DNA from: an uncultured Collinsella sp.
GTDB lineage: Bacteria; Actinomycetota; Coriobacteriia; Coriobacteriales; Coriobacteriaceae
Assembly: GCA_902491345.1 (NCBI GenBank)
Contig: CABUHI010000003.1
Location: 60,803 to 124,802, forward strand
Reading direction: 5' to 3'
Length of the DNA stretch: 64,000 nucleotides
Part shown: one piece after another, positions 24,532 through 32,365 of the stretch
How the letters are laid out: every line of letters begins with the position of its first letter
Position numbering within the stretch: position 1 is the first letter of the stretch
The notes under the pieces: model-generated
Seen by the model: only the letters and a program-made list of their open reading frames with translations
Databases searched by the model: none
What the model was told of the DNA's origin: nothing
Position numbers and translations under genes: made by a program

Positions 24532-26859
24532 ATGGCGGATTCTCAGATCCATGTCGCGCTGGCGGGTAACCCCAACTGCGGCAAGACCACGCTTTTCAAC
24601 CTGATCACCGGCGCCAACGGCTACGTTGGCAACTGGCCCGGCGTCACGGTTGAGAAAAAGGAGGCCAAGCTCCTAAGCGACAAGAACGTTACCATCACGG
24701 ACCTCCCCGGCATCTACTCGCTTTCCCCCTACAGCCCCGAGGAGCAATGCTCGCGCGATTATCTCATGAGCGGCGAGCCCGATGTCGTCGTTCAGGTGGT
24801 CGATGCCACCAACCTGGAGCGCAATCTATACCTGGCGCTTCAGGTCATCGAGACCGGCCTGCCTGTGGTCGTTGCCCTCAACATGGCCGATCTGGTCGAG
24901 AAGAATGGCGACAAGATCGACACCGACAAGCTCTCCAAGAAGCTTGGTTGTCCGGTCATGATGATCTCGGCTCTTAAGAACAAGGGCATCAAGGAGCTCT
25001 TCGAGCAGGTCAAAAAGTCCGCTGCTTCTAAGGGTCAGGTGCCGGAGCACAAGTTCGATTCCTCCATCGAGGACGTTCTGACGCACATCGAGAACAACCT
25101 TCCGGCGAGCGTTCCCGCCAACAAGCGTCGCTACTACGCCGTCAAGCTGTTCGAGCGTGATGCAGACGCCTGTAAACTCATCAACCTCACTAAGGAGAAG
25201 GCTGCTCGCGTGGAGGAGCTGGTCGCCCGGTGCGAGCAGGACTGCGACGACGATGCCGAGTCCATCATCACCGGTGAGCGCTATGGCGTCATCGCGCACA
25301 TTATCGACGAGTGCATGACCAAGGCTCCTGCCAAGATGAGCACCTCCGAGAAGATCGATCGCGTGGTTACCAACCGTATTCTGGGCCTGCCGATCTTTGT
25401 GGTCATCATGTTCTGCGTGTACTACATCGCCGTTTCCACCCTGGGCGGCACGGTGACCGACTTCACCAACGACCAGCTCTTCGGTACCGACGGTTGGTAC
25501 GTGCTCGGCCAGGGTCGCGACGCCTACGATGCAGCCGTCGAGGCCGCAGGCGACAACGCCGACTCGGTTGACCCGGCGCAGTACGGCCCCTATGTCCCGG
25601 GTATCACCACCGTGGTGCACGACGCCCTTGTGGCGGGTGGCACCGAGGACGGCGGCCTGGTCGATTCGCTGGTCTGCGACGGTATCGTTGGTGGTCTGGG
25701 CGCCATCTTCGGCTTCGTCCCGCAGATGTTCCTGCTGTTCGTGATGCTGTCTTTCCTGGAGGACTGCGGCTATATGGCCCGCGTCGCCTTCATCATGGAC
25801 CGCGTGTTCCGCCGGTTTGGCCTGTCCGGTAAGTCCTTCATCCCCATGCTCGTGTCCTCGGGCTGCGGCGTCCCCGGCGTCATGGCCACCAAGACCATCG
25901 AGAACGAGAAGGACCGCCGCATGACGGTCATGACCACCACGTTCATTCCCTGTGGCGCTAAGCTGCCGATCATCGCCCTGCTCATGGGTTCCATCATCGG
26001 CGATTCTTCCACCACCGCCGCGTGGATCAGCCCGCTCTTCTACTTCCTGGGCGTCTTTGCCGTCATCGCCTCGGGCCTCATGCTCAAGAAGACCAAGCTC
26101 TTCGCCGGCCGTCCGACCCCGTTTGTCATGGAGCTTCCTGCCTACCACTTCCCGGCGATCCGTTCCTGGGCGCTGCACGTGTGGGAGCGCTGCTGGGCCT
26201 TTATCAAGAAGGCCGGCACGGTCATCTTTGCGTCCACCGTCGTCGTTTGGTTCCTCTCCAACTTTGGTAGCTATAACGGTTCCTTTGGCTTCCTGCCTGC
26301 GATGGACGGCATCCCCGAGGAGTTTATGGACTACTCCGTGCTTGCCATGCTGGGCAACCTGGTCGCTTGGATCTTCGCCCCGCTCGGCTTTAGCACCTGG
26401 CAGGCCACCGCGCTGACTGTCTCTGGCCTCGTCGCCAAGGAGAACGTCGTCGCCACCGCCGGCTCGCTGCTGTCCGTCGCCGACGCGGGCGAGACCGACC
26501 CGAGCCTGTGGACCGCGTTTGCCGGCATGTTCCCCACCATGGGCGCTTGCGTTGCCTTCGGCGCCTTCAACCTGCTGTGCGCTCCGTGCTTTGCCGCCAT
26601 TGGCACCATCCGCAACCAGATGGATTCCGGCAAGTGGACTGCGATCGCCATCGGTTACGAGTGCGCCTTCGCTTGGGTGATCGGCCTGTTCATCAACCAG
26701 TTCTACAACTTGCTTGTTCTTGGACAGTTTGGTATCTGGACGATTGTGGCCATCGTGCTGCTGGTTGCGATGCTCTTCCAGATTTTCCGTCCTATGCCCA
26801 AGCACGCTTGGACCGACGAGGACGAGACCAACACTGCTTCCGCTGCAGTTTCCGCCTAA
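24532..26859 (+). CDS. feoB: Ferrous iron transporter FeoB
   Basis: Takes up Fe(II) across the cytoplasmic membrane. It has 775 residues. The N-terminal G-domain holds GNPNCGKTTLFN (G1, residue 10), TDLPGIYSL (G3), LNMADLV (G4) and SALKNKG (G5), followed by a helical GDI-like part (to about 265). The membrane domain carries two Gate motifs with the conserved Cys: SSGCGVPGVMATKT and TFIPCGAKLPI. Two extra loops (about residues 315-365) separate the early membrane helices. AAGGAAGAAGGA precedes the ATG. A strong terminator follows, and the small Cys-rich partner lies 175 bases downstream. Confidence 0.97.
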   Translation: MADSQIHVALAGNPNCGKTTLFNLITGANGYVGNWPGVTVEKKEAKLLSDKNVTITDLPGIYSLSPYSPEEQCSRDYLMSGEPDVVVQVVDATNLERNLYLALQVIETGLPVVVALNMADLVEKNGDKIDTDKLSKKLGCPVMMISALKNKGIKELFEQVKKSAASKGQVPEHKFDSSIEDVLTHIENNLPASVPANKRRYYAVKLFERDADACKLINLTKEKAARVEELVARCEQDCDDDAESIITGERYGVIAHIIDECMTKAPAKMSTSEKIDRVVTNRILGLPIFVVIMFCVYYIAVSTLGGTVTDFTNDQLFGTDGWYVLGQGRDAYDAAVEAAGDNADSVDPAQYGPYVPGITTVVHDALVAGGTEDGGLVDSLVCDGIVGGLGAIFGFVPQMFLLFVMLSFLEDCGYMARVAFIMDRVFRRFGLSGKSFIPMLVSSGCGVPGVMATKTIENEKDRRMTVMTTTFIPCGAKLPIIALLMGSIIGDSSTTAAWISPLFYFLGVFAVIASGLMLKKTKLFAGRPTPFVMELPAYHFPAIRSWALHVWERCWAFIKKAGTVIFASTVVVWFLSNFGSYNGSFGFLPAMDGIPEEFMDYSVLAMLGNLVAWIFAPLGFSTWQATALTVSGLVAKENVVATAGSLLSVADAGETDPSLWTAFAGMFPTMGACVAFGAFNLLCAPCFAAIGTIRNQMDSGKWTAIAIGYECAFAWVIGLFINQFYNLLVLGQFGIWTIVAIVLLVAMLFQIFRPMPKHAWTDEDETNTASAAVSA

Positions 26860-26888
26860 GTCCGAATAAGGATCAACCCCTTTCCACG

Positions 26889-26921
26889 AGCCCGGGTATC
26901 CTAGCGATACCCGGGCTTTTT
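26889..26921 (+). terminator. Rho-independent terminator after feoB
   Basis: AGCCCGGGTATC pairs with GATACCCGGGCT around CTAGC and is followed by TTTTT. Confidence 0.92.
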
Positions 26922-26950
26922 GGTGGGGGAGATGTGGCGTTTCCGCAGAT

Positions 26951-26990
26951 AAAACCGACCAAAATGAACCTGTCCCTTTTTGGTAGGTGG
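26951..26990. repeat. Hairpin repeat with CCTGTCCC core
   Basis: AACCGACCAAAA faces TTTTTGGTAGGT around TGAACCTGTCCC. It closely matches, in reverse, the hairpin at 46999-47039, including the ACCTGTCCC loop. It is a member of the GGGAC-type set. Confidence 0.65.
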
Positions 26991-27034
26991 AGAATGGGGT
27001 AAAGTAAGTGATGGTTAACTAGAGGAGGCTTGCT

Positions 27035-27235
27035 ATGGCACCTATCGATATTGTTGTACTGGCTGTTATTGGTATTGCGTTTGTCGCGGTATGCGTGCGC
27101 ATCTACCGCAAGGGCACCTGCGCCGACTGCGCTCAGGGTGGCGTTTGCACGGGGCATTGCTCCAATAAAAAGACCTGCGCCGCACTTAAGGGCGTGGACA
27201 AAATCGCCGAAGACTTGGGTCGCGGTATTCATTAG
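27035..27235 (+). CDS. FeoB-associated Cys-rich membrane protein
   Basis: A 66-residue protein with one N-terminal membrane helix (IVVLAVIGIAFVAVCVRIYR) and a short cytosolic tail with five cysteines after the helix: GTCADCAQGGVCTGHCSNKKTC. This form is found next to feoB in many anaerobes and is thought to take part in Fe(II) uptake, perhaps as a FeoC-like or iron-binding subunit. AGAGGAGG lies upstream of the ATG. It has its own gap from feoB, so a separate promoter is possible. Confidence 0.88.
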   Translation: MAPIDIVVLAVIGIAFVAVCVRIYRKGTCADCAQGGVCTGHCSNKKTCAALKGVDKIAEDLGRGIH

Positions 27236-27337
27236 CCGACCGGCGTTTGGGCATGTTTGACTGCGAATGCGGCGGTTGCTGATACGATAAGTACGTTAGC
27301 AACTGCCGCCGAGCGGCTCAAACGAAAGGAACCCTGT

Positions 27338-29287
27338 ATGGAGTCTTCCGCCTATCCGATGCTCTTTAGCCCGATCAAGGTCGGTACGACCGAGATTAAG
27401 AACCGCGTCTTTATGCCGCCGGTGTCCACCAACCTGGCCGATCATGGCTATGTGACCGACGACTTGGTCGATCATTACCGTGCCCGTGCCAAGGGCGGCG
27501 TAGGTCTGATCATCACCGAGGTCGTGACGGTCGAGCCCACCTATACCTATCTGCCGGGTGACATGTGCTGTTACGATGACACGTTTATCCCTGGCTGGGA
27601 AAAGCTCGCCGCGGCCGTCCACGAGTATGGCTGCAAGATCATGCCGCAGCTCTTCCACCCCGCCTACATGGCCTTTAACATTCCGGGTACGCCGCGCCTG
27701 ATCGCTCCGTCCTTTGTGGGCCCGTCTTACGCCCGCGAGGCACCGCGTCCCATCACGGTCGATGAGATCCACGAGCTCACGCATCAGTTTGGTGACGCTG
27801 CCGTTCGTATGCAGAAGGCTGGCGTCGATGGCGTCGAGGTCCACGCGGCGCACGCCCACGGCATGCTCGGCGGCTTTTTGACCCCGCTCTATAACAAGCG
27901 CACCGACGAGTACGGCGGCTCGCTCGACGCCCGTATGCGCTTCTTGCTCGAGGTCATCGCCGAGATTCGCGAGCGCTGCGGCAAGGACTTTATCATCGAC
28001 GTTCGTATCTCGGGCGATGAGTACACCGATGGCGGCCTGACCCTCAACGACATGATCTACGTCTCGCGTCGCCTGGAGAAGGCCGGCGTCGACATGATTC
28101 ATGTGTCGGGTGGTACCACCATCAAGCGCGGCTCCGCAATTCCCGCCGCCGGTACTCAGCAGGCCTCGCACGCCGCCTGCTCGCGCGAGATCAAAAAGCA
28201 CGTCAACATTCCTGTCGCCACGGTCGGCCGCATTAACGAGGCCTGGATCGCCGAGGAGCTGATCGAGGACGGCGCCGCCGACATCTGCATGATGGGCCGC
28301 GCCAATCTGTGCGATGCCGAGTTCTGCAATAAGGCCGCTGCCGGCAACGCCGACGACATCCGTCCTTGCATCGGCTGCCTGCGCTGCTTGAACGGCATCA
28401 TGTTTGGCAAGCGCATCTCCTGCACCGTCAACCCGGACGTGGAGCGCGACGAGGCCGGCTACGAGCCTGCCGCCGAGGTCAAGAACGTGCTCGTTGTGGG
28501 CGCCGGTCCTGCGGGCATGGAGGCAGCCTACATTGCCGCCAAGCGCGGCCACAACGTGGTGCTCGTGGATAGGCAGGATGAGCCGGGCGGCGAGATGCGT
28601 ATCGCGGCCGTTCCGCCGGCAAAGCAGGAACTCACCCGCGTGATCAAGTATCAGTACCGTCGTCTGGCCGAGGCGGGCGTGAAGTGCATATTTGGCACCG
28701 AGCTTACTGCCGAGGACATTCAGCGCGACTATGCCGGCTATGAGGTCGTCCTGGCTTATGGCGCCGAGCCCGTCGCTCCGGCCTTCATGCAGGGCTTTAA
28801 GCAGGTTATGACAGCTGACGACCTGCTGGGCGGCAAGGCTTTCCCGGGCAAGAAGATCGTCATCGTGGGCGGCGGCACCGTCGGTTGCGAGACGGCCGAT
28901 TACCTGGCCCCGTTGGTCAACGACCTGTCGCCGGCCAATCGCGATGTCACTGTTATCGAGATGACCAAGACGCTCGCCGCCAACGAGGGCGGCGCCGGTC
29001 GCGCGGTGCTCATCACGCGCATGCTCTCCAAGGGCGTCCATGTGCTGACCGAGGCCAAGGTGACCGAGATCACCGAGGATACCATCAGCTACGAAAAGGA
29101 CGGCGAGGTCCACACTATCGCCGATGCCGATACGCTGGTGCTTGCCATGGGCTATCGTCCCAATACCAAGCTGGCCGACGACCTGGCTGCAGCCGGTGTT
29201 GCCACCCACGTGCTGGGCGACGCCAACAAGTGTGGCAACATTCGCGACGCCATCGGCGATGGCTACAAGGTTGCCTGCGAGCTCTAG
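27338..29287 (+). CDS. FMN/FAD/Fe-S flavin oxidoreductase (2,4-dienoyl-CoA reductase / TMADH type)
   Basis: A 649-residue multi-cofactor reductase. An Old Yellow Enzyme barrel (residues 1-330; GVEVHAAHAHGMLGGFLTP, RMRFLLEVIAEIRERCG) binds FMN. A 4Fe-4S site near 344 reads CIGCLRC and then Cys 12 residues on, a spacing closer to trimethylamine dehydrogenase than to E. coli FadH. Two dinucleotide folds follow: VVGAGPAGMEAAY near 385 (FAD) and VIVGGGTVGCETADYL near 507 (NAD(P)H). Relatives reduce enoyl-CoA, bile acid or drug double bonds, or demethylate amines, so the substrate is open. GAAAGGA supports ATG 27338. A GntR regulator lies next. Confidence 0.9.
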   Translation: MESSAYPMLFSPIKVGTTEIKNRVFMPPVSTNLADHGYVTDDLVDHYRARAKGGVGLIITEVVTVEPTYTYLPGDMCCYDDTFIPGWEKLAAAVHEYGCKIMPQLFHPAYMAFNIPGTPRLIAPSFVGPSYAREAPRPITVDEIHELTHQFGDAAVRMQKAGVDGVEVHAAHAHGMLGGFLTPLYNKRTDEYGGSLDARMRFLLEVIAEIRERCGKDFIIDVRISGDEYTDGGLTLNDMIYVSRRLEKAGVDMIHVSGGTTIKRGSAIPAAGTQQASHAACSREIKKHVNIPVATVGRINEAWIAEELIEDGAADICMMGRANLCDAEFCNKAAAGNADDIRPCIGCLRCLNGIMFGKRISCTVNPDVERDEAGYEPAAEVKNVLVVGAGPAGMEAAYIAAKRGHNVVLVDRQDEPGGEMRIAAVPPAKQELTRVIKYQYRRLAEAGVKCIFGTELTAEDIQRDYAGYEVVLAYGAEPVAPAFMQGFKQVMTADDLLGGKAFPGKKIVIVGGGTVGCETADYLAPLVNDLSPANRDVTVIEMTKTLAANEGGAGRAVLITRMLSKGVHVLTEAKVTEITEDTISYEKDGEVHTIADADTLVLAMGYRPNTKLADDLAAAGVATHVLGDANKCGNIRDAIGDGYKVACEL

Positions 29288-29296
29288 CCAACCCCT

Positions 29297-29325
29297 TGGT
29301 GCATGGGGCTGTCCCCGCGGCACCA
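29297..29325. repeat. Short hairpin with GGGGCTGTCCCC centre
   Basis: TGGTGC at 29297 pairs with GCACCA at 29320, enclosing GGGGCTGTCCCC. It is a member of the GGGAC-type set. Confidence 0.55.
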
Positions 29326-29341
29326 GTCGCTAGATAGCAAA

Positions 29342-29380
29342 AAGCGGCGGCCGCCCCGGGTTTCGGGACGGCCGCCGCTT
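29342..29380 (+). terminator. GC-rich terminator after the flavin reductase
   Basis: AAGCGGCGGCCG pairs with CGGCCGCCGCTT around CCCCGGGTTTCGGGA, followed by GCTCTTG. The T-tract is weak, but the stem is very stable. Confidence 0.7.
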
Positions 29381-29497
29381 GCTCTTGTAATCCTGGCGGC
29401 GCAAGTGGTCTCTATCTCACCGCAACTGAGGGGATGGGGGATGCGATAGTATTACGTGGTGATATTCGACAAACCGTGGGCTTCATCCGAGGGCTTT

Positions 29498-30190
29498 ATG
29501 GAACAACACCAGCATTATCAGAGCCTGCAAGACCAGGCATACAACGCATTGCGCTCCAAGATCATCTATGCCGAGCTCAAGCCTGGCACGCGCCTTTCGG
29601 CGATTGGTCTGGAAAAGGAGACGGGAATCGGGCGCACGCCCATTCGCGAGTCCTTTGTGCGCCTGCGCGAGCAAGAGCTGGTGGAAACGCGTCCCAAGAG
29701 CGGCACCTACGTCTCTAAGATCAGCATGGAACACGCCGAGAATGCCTGTTTCTTGCGCGAGAAGCTCGAGAGAAGCGTGCTTATTAAATGCTGTTCGGCC
29801 GCCACGCCCGATCAAAAGCATCGGCTCGAGCAGATTCTTGCCGAGTCCGAGTCGCTCGACCATAGCGAAACGCGTCGCTTTTTCGATCTGGACAACCTGT
29901 TCCACGAGAAATGTTTTGAGATTGCGGGTCGCCATATGTTGTGGGACTGGATGAAAAGCGTCAACACGCATTTTGAGCGGTATAACTGGCTGCGTATGGT
30001 GTCGCAGGACCTGGATTGGGAGCCGATTCGTCGGCAGCATCGCCGGATTCTCGAGGCCATTAAGAGAGGCGATACCGACGCGGCGAGCTATCTGGCAGAG
30101 ACACACCTGCACCTGATGCCCGAGGAGCAGGGCCCGGTTATTGCCTTGCATCCCGACTATTTTGAGCTGTCTAAAGACTCGGCTATCTAG
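29498..30190 (+). CDS. GntR-family regulator, FadR/FCD type
   Basis: A 230-residue DNA-binding regulator. The winged helix is at the N-terminus (LQDQAYNALRSKIIYAELKP then SAIGLEKETGIGRTPIRESF). The C-terminal helical domain (about 90-225) carries D/H residues of the FCD metal-binding fold (DLDNLFHEKCFEIAGR, RRQHRRILEAI, ETHLHLM). ATG 29498 has GAGGG four bases upstream, and a GTG at 29456 is an alternative. By position it may control the flavin reductase upstream. The ligand is unknown. Confidence 0.87.
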   Translation: MEQHQHYQSLQDQAYNALRSKIIYAELKPGTRLSAIGLEKETGIGRTPIRESFVRLREQELVETRPKSGTYVSKISMEHAENACFLREKLERSVLIKCCSAATPDQKHRLEQILAESESLDHSETRRFFDLDNLFHEKCFEIAGRHMLWDWMKSVNTHFERYNWLRMVSQDLDWEPIRRQHRRILEAIKRGDTDAASYLAETHLHLMPEEQGPVIALHPDYFELSKDSAI

Positions 30191-30313
30191 CCCATTATCG
30201 CATCTGCTCGAGACGCAAAAACGATGCTTCTCATCTGCAGCGTTTTGCAGCCGAGATTTTTAAAAATGCCTAAAATGGCTCAGATCGCCGACAATTGGGA
30301 AACGGGGTGCGTT

Positions 30314-31336
30314 ATGGCGCAGATGAGAATCAAGGACATTGCCGCCGAGGCGGGCGTGAGCCCGGCCACGGTCTCGCGCTATCTCAACAACCGCCCTGGG
30401 CAAATGACCGAGGAAACCCGTGCTCGCATCGCGGCGGTCATCGAGCGCACCGGCTATCGCCCACGTGCCGCCGCACGCAATCTGCGCAGCTCACGCACCA
30501 ACCTCATCGGCGTGATCCTGGCCGACATCGCCAACCCGTTCTCGAGCGCCATGCTCGAAGGGCTTTCCGCCAGTGCCGCCGCGCGCGGCTGCTCGCTCAT
30601 GACGGCCATTAGCGGCAACGACCCCGTCAAGGAGACAGAGTCGCTCACCAGACTTATCGATGCCGGCGTGGACGGCCTGGTCGTCAACACCTGCGGAGGT
30701 AATGACGAGGCAATCGCCGCGGCAGCGGGACGTCTGCCCGTTGTGCTGCTCGACCGCGATGTTGCCGACGGCGGTGCCGATCTGGTGACATCTAACAACC
30801 GTGAGCTGGTCGCCGGCTTGGTAGACGCCTTGGCCGCTGCGGGCAGCGAGCGCATGTGCCTGCTCACCGAGGCAAGCGACGACAGCCCCGTGCGTCGAGA
30901 GCGCGCCGAGGCCTTTGCCGAGGAGCTTTCGCGCCGCGGCCTTGCGGGCGAGGTCGTTACCCTGGCCGACGGTGGCGCCACGGGCGTTGGTCGCTTAGAC
31001 GAGGCCATCCGCGACTATGCGGGCAAAAAACTCGGCCTCATTGCTGTCAACGGCCTGGTCTTCCTGCGTCTGACCGAGGCGCTAGCACAGCTGGGACCCT
31101 CGCTGCCGGCGGGGCTCAAAATCGCGACGTTTGATGACTACCCCTGGAACCACGTGCTCTTTGGCGGCGTCACCACGGCCGCGCAAGACACCCTTACCAT
31201 CGCCGAGCGCGTAGTCGAGCGCCTCTCCGAGCGCATCGACGTCGTTACCACCACCGTGGGCGAGGCCGCAAAGCTCGCCCCCAAACGCATCGAGGTCCCC
31301 GGTCACATCGAACACCGCGCCTCGACCTCGCGCTAG
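30314..31336 (+). CDS. LacI-family transcriptional regulator
   Basis: A 340-residue repressor-type protein. The N-terminal helix-turn-helix is RIKDIAAEAGVSPATVSRYL, the hinge helix is RPRAAARNLRSSRTNLIGVI, and a periplasmic-binding-like effector domain runs from about 60 to 330. The effector is probably a sugar. No sugar-uptake genes are adjacent, so targets may be elsewhere. The ATG at 30314 was chosen because the helix-turn-helix begins four residues later. The frame is open from 30224 without homology. Confidence 0.88.
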   Translation: MAQMRIKDIAAEAGVSPATVSRYLNNRPGQMTEETRARIAAVIERTGYRPRAAARNLRSSRTNLIGVILADIANPFSSAMLEGLSASAAARGCSLMTAISGNDPVKETESLTRLIDAGVDGLVVNTCGGNDEAIAAAAGRLPVVLLDRDVADGGADLVTSNNRELVAGLVDALAAAGSERMCLLTEASDDSPVRRERAEAFAEELSRRGLAGEVVTLADGGATGVGRLDEAIRDYAGKKLGLIAVNGLVFLRLTEALAQLGPSLPAGLKIATFDDYPWNHVLFGGVTTAAQDTLTIAERVVERLSERIDVVTTTVGEAAKLAPKRIEVPGHIEHRASTSR

Positions 31337-31338
31337 TC

Positions 31339-31368
31339 TGTATGATAATATATAGACAATGTCATACA
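31339..31368. promoter_or_regulatory. Operator-like palindrome over the toxin-antitoxin promoter
   Basis: TGTATGA (31339) and TCATACA (31362) form a 7-bp dyad around an AT-rich centre with TATGATAATATAT, a likely -10. A second, overlapping dyad is GTCT / AGAC. AGGAGG follows before the ATG. It is the expected target of the DinJ-like domain of the next gene. Confidence 0.55.
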
Positions 31369-31378
31369 GGAGGTATCC

Positions 31379-31873
31379 ATGGCTGCGTCTGTGCTGAGTG
31401 TGCGAGTGGACTCGTCAATTAAAGACTCATTTGCCGAGCTGTGCGAAGAGCTTGGTATGACTTCGTCTGTTGCGGTCAATATGTTTATGAGGCAGATGCT
31501 GCGCGAGCGCTCTCTGCCGTTTGTTCCTTCACTTGGTAAAAGCTCTGCGAGCGAAAACGTCGCCGCAGACATTTTGGATATTGCTCGGATCGAGTCCGCC
31601 GTCCGCGAGGCAGCCAGCACGATTCCCGCCATCAAAACCGTGATTCTTTTTGGTTCGTATGCCCGGGGCGAGGCACATGTCGATAGTGATATTGACTTGC
31701 GTCTCGAAGTCGATCGCGAGCAGGGCTTTGGTCTTTTCGCGTTGTCGGCGTTTGGCGAGGCGGTTCGCAAAGAAACCGGGAGGCAGGTTGACCTTGTCTC
31801 TAGTGATCATCTTGATGGCGATCTTGCCGCGGTAATCGAGCGCGAAGGAGTGATCCTTTATGATCGCGCGTAA
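31379..31873 (+). CDS. MntA-type antitoxin nucleotidyltransferase with N-terminal RelB/DinJ-like domain
   Basis: A 164-residue fusion. Residues 1-48 look like a RelB/DinJ ribbon-helix-helix antitoxin (SVLSVRVDSSIKDSF, LGMTSSVAVNMFMRQMLRE, SLPF). Residues about 65-164 are a minimal nucleotidyltransferase with the catalytic signature LFGSYARGEAHVDSDIDLRL. In HepT/MntA systems the MntA enzyme adds AMP to the HepT toxin and silences it. The usual MntA lacks the N-terminal domain, so this one may add DNA binding and self-regulation. The stop overlaps the HepT start by 14 bases. AGGAGG precedes the ATG. Confidence 0.85.
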   Translation: MAASVLSVRVDSSIKDSFAELCEELGMTSSVAVNMFMRQMLRERSLPFVPSLGKSSASENVAADILDIARIESAVREAASTIPAIKTVILFGSYARGEAHVDSDIDLRLEVDREQGFGLFALSAFGEAVRKETGRQVDLVSSDHLDGDLAAVIEREGVILYDRA

Positions 31874-32231
31874 GTCAGACGGTCTCCGCGCCCAAGAGGT
31901 TTTGGAGGCCATCTCCGAAACGAACGAGCGCATCAAGGCTTTTGATATCACCGAGGACCAGTTTCTGCATGCGAATGACGTACGGACGAGGGCGTTGGCG
32001 GACTCCCTTTTGATGTGTGCGCTTAGGGTGACGGAAGAAGCGGGCAAATTGTCGGAACGCTCGCAGCGGCTTCATCCCGAAATCGAATGGCGTGGAATTG
32101 TCGGCATGAGAAATTATCTTGCGCATGATTACGGCAATGTCGACCGCTCGGTTGTTTGGGATGCGGTGACGATGGAGTTCCCTACGCTGGAACTAGCCTG
32201 TAGACAAATTGTCTCCGAATCTGAACGCTAG
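31860..32231 (+). CDS. HepT-like HEPN ribonuclease toxin
   Basis: A 123-residue helical protein of the HEPN (DUF86) family. The catalytic Rx4-6H motif with the modifiable Tyr is GMRNYLAHDYGNVD (residues about 80-93). Known HepT proteins cleave RNA and are blocked when MntA adds AMP to that Tyr. It overlaps the antitoxin gene, with AAGGAG ten bases upstream of the ATG. The pair forms a type VII (HepT/MntA) toxin-antitoxin module. Antiphage or stress roles are inferred only. Confidence 0.87.
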   Translation: MIARKSDGLRAQEVLEAISETNERIKAFDITEDQFLHANDVRTRALADSLLMCALRVTEEAGKLSERSQRLHPEIEWRGIVGMRNYLAHDYGNVDRSVVWDAVTMEFPTLELACRQIVSESER

Positions 32232-32284
32232 CCGCTCGTTCGTAACTGCCTGTTCGCGCACGTTTTTTGGGCGCTTGATACGCT

Positions 32285-32300
32285 TTAACCCTGCGGAAAC
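32285..32300 (+). promoter_or_regulatory. Possible GlnR half-site upstream of glnA
   Basis: TTAAC-n6-GAAAC resembles the actinobacterial GlnR box gTnAC-n6-GaAAC with one mismatch. It lies about 65 bases before the glnA ATG. Evidence is weak on its own. Confidence 0.3.
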
Positions 32301-32365
32301 ATTTTTCTGCGATAGTATCTGCGATATAGACCAGTCGAAACCCGCCCGAAAGAAAGGGGAGCGAC

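Noticed and set aside
24826..26805. 659-residue open frame on the minus strand
   Set aside because: Antisense shadow of feoB with His/Arg/Asp-rich composition.
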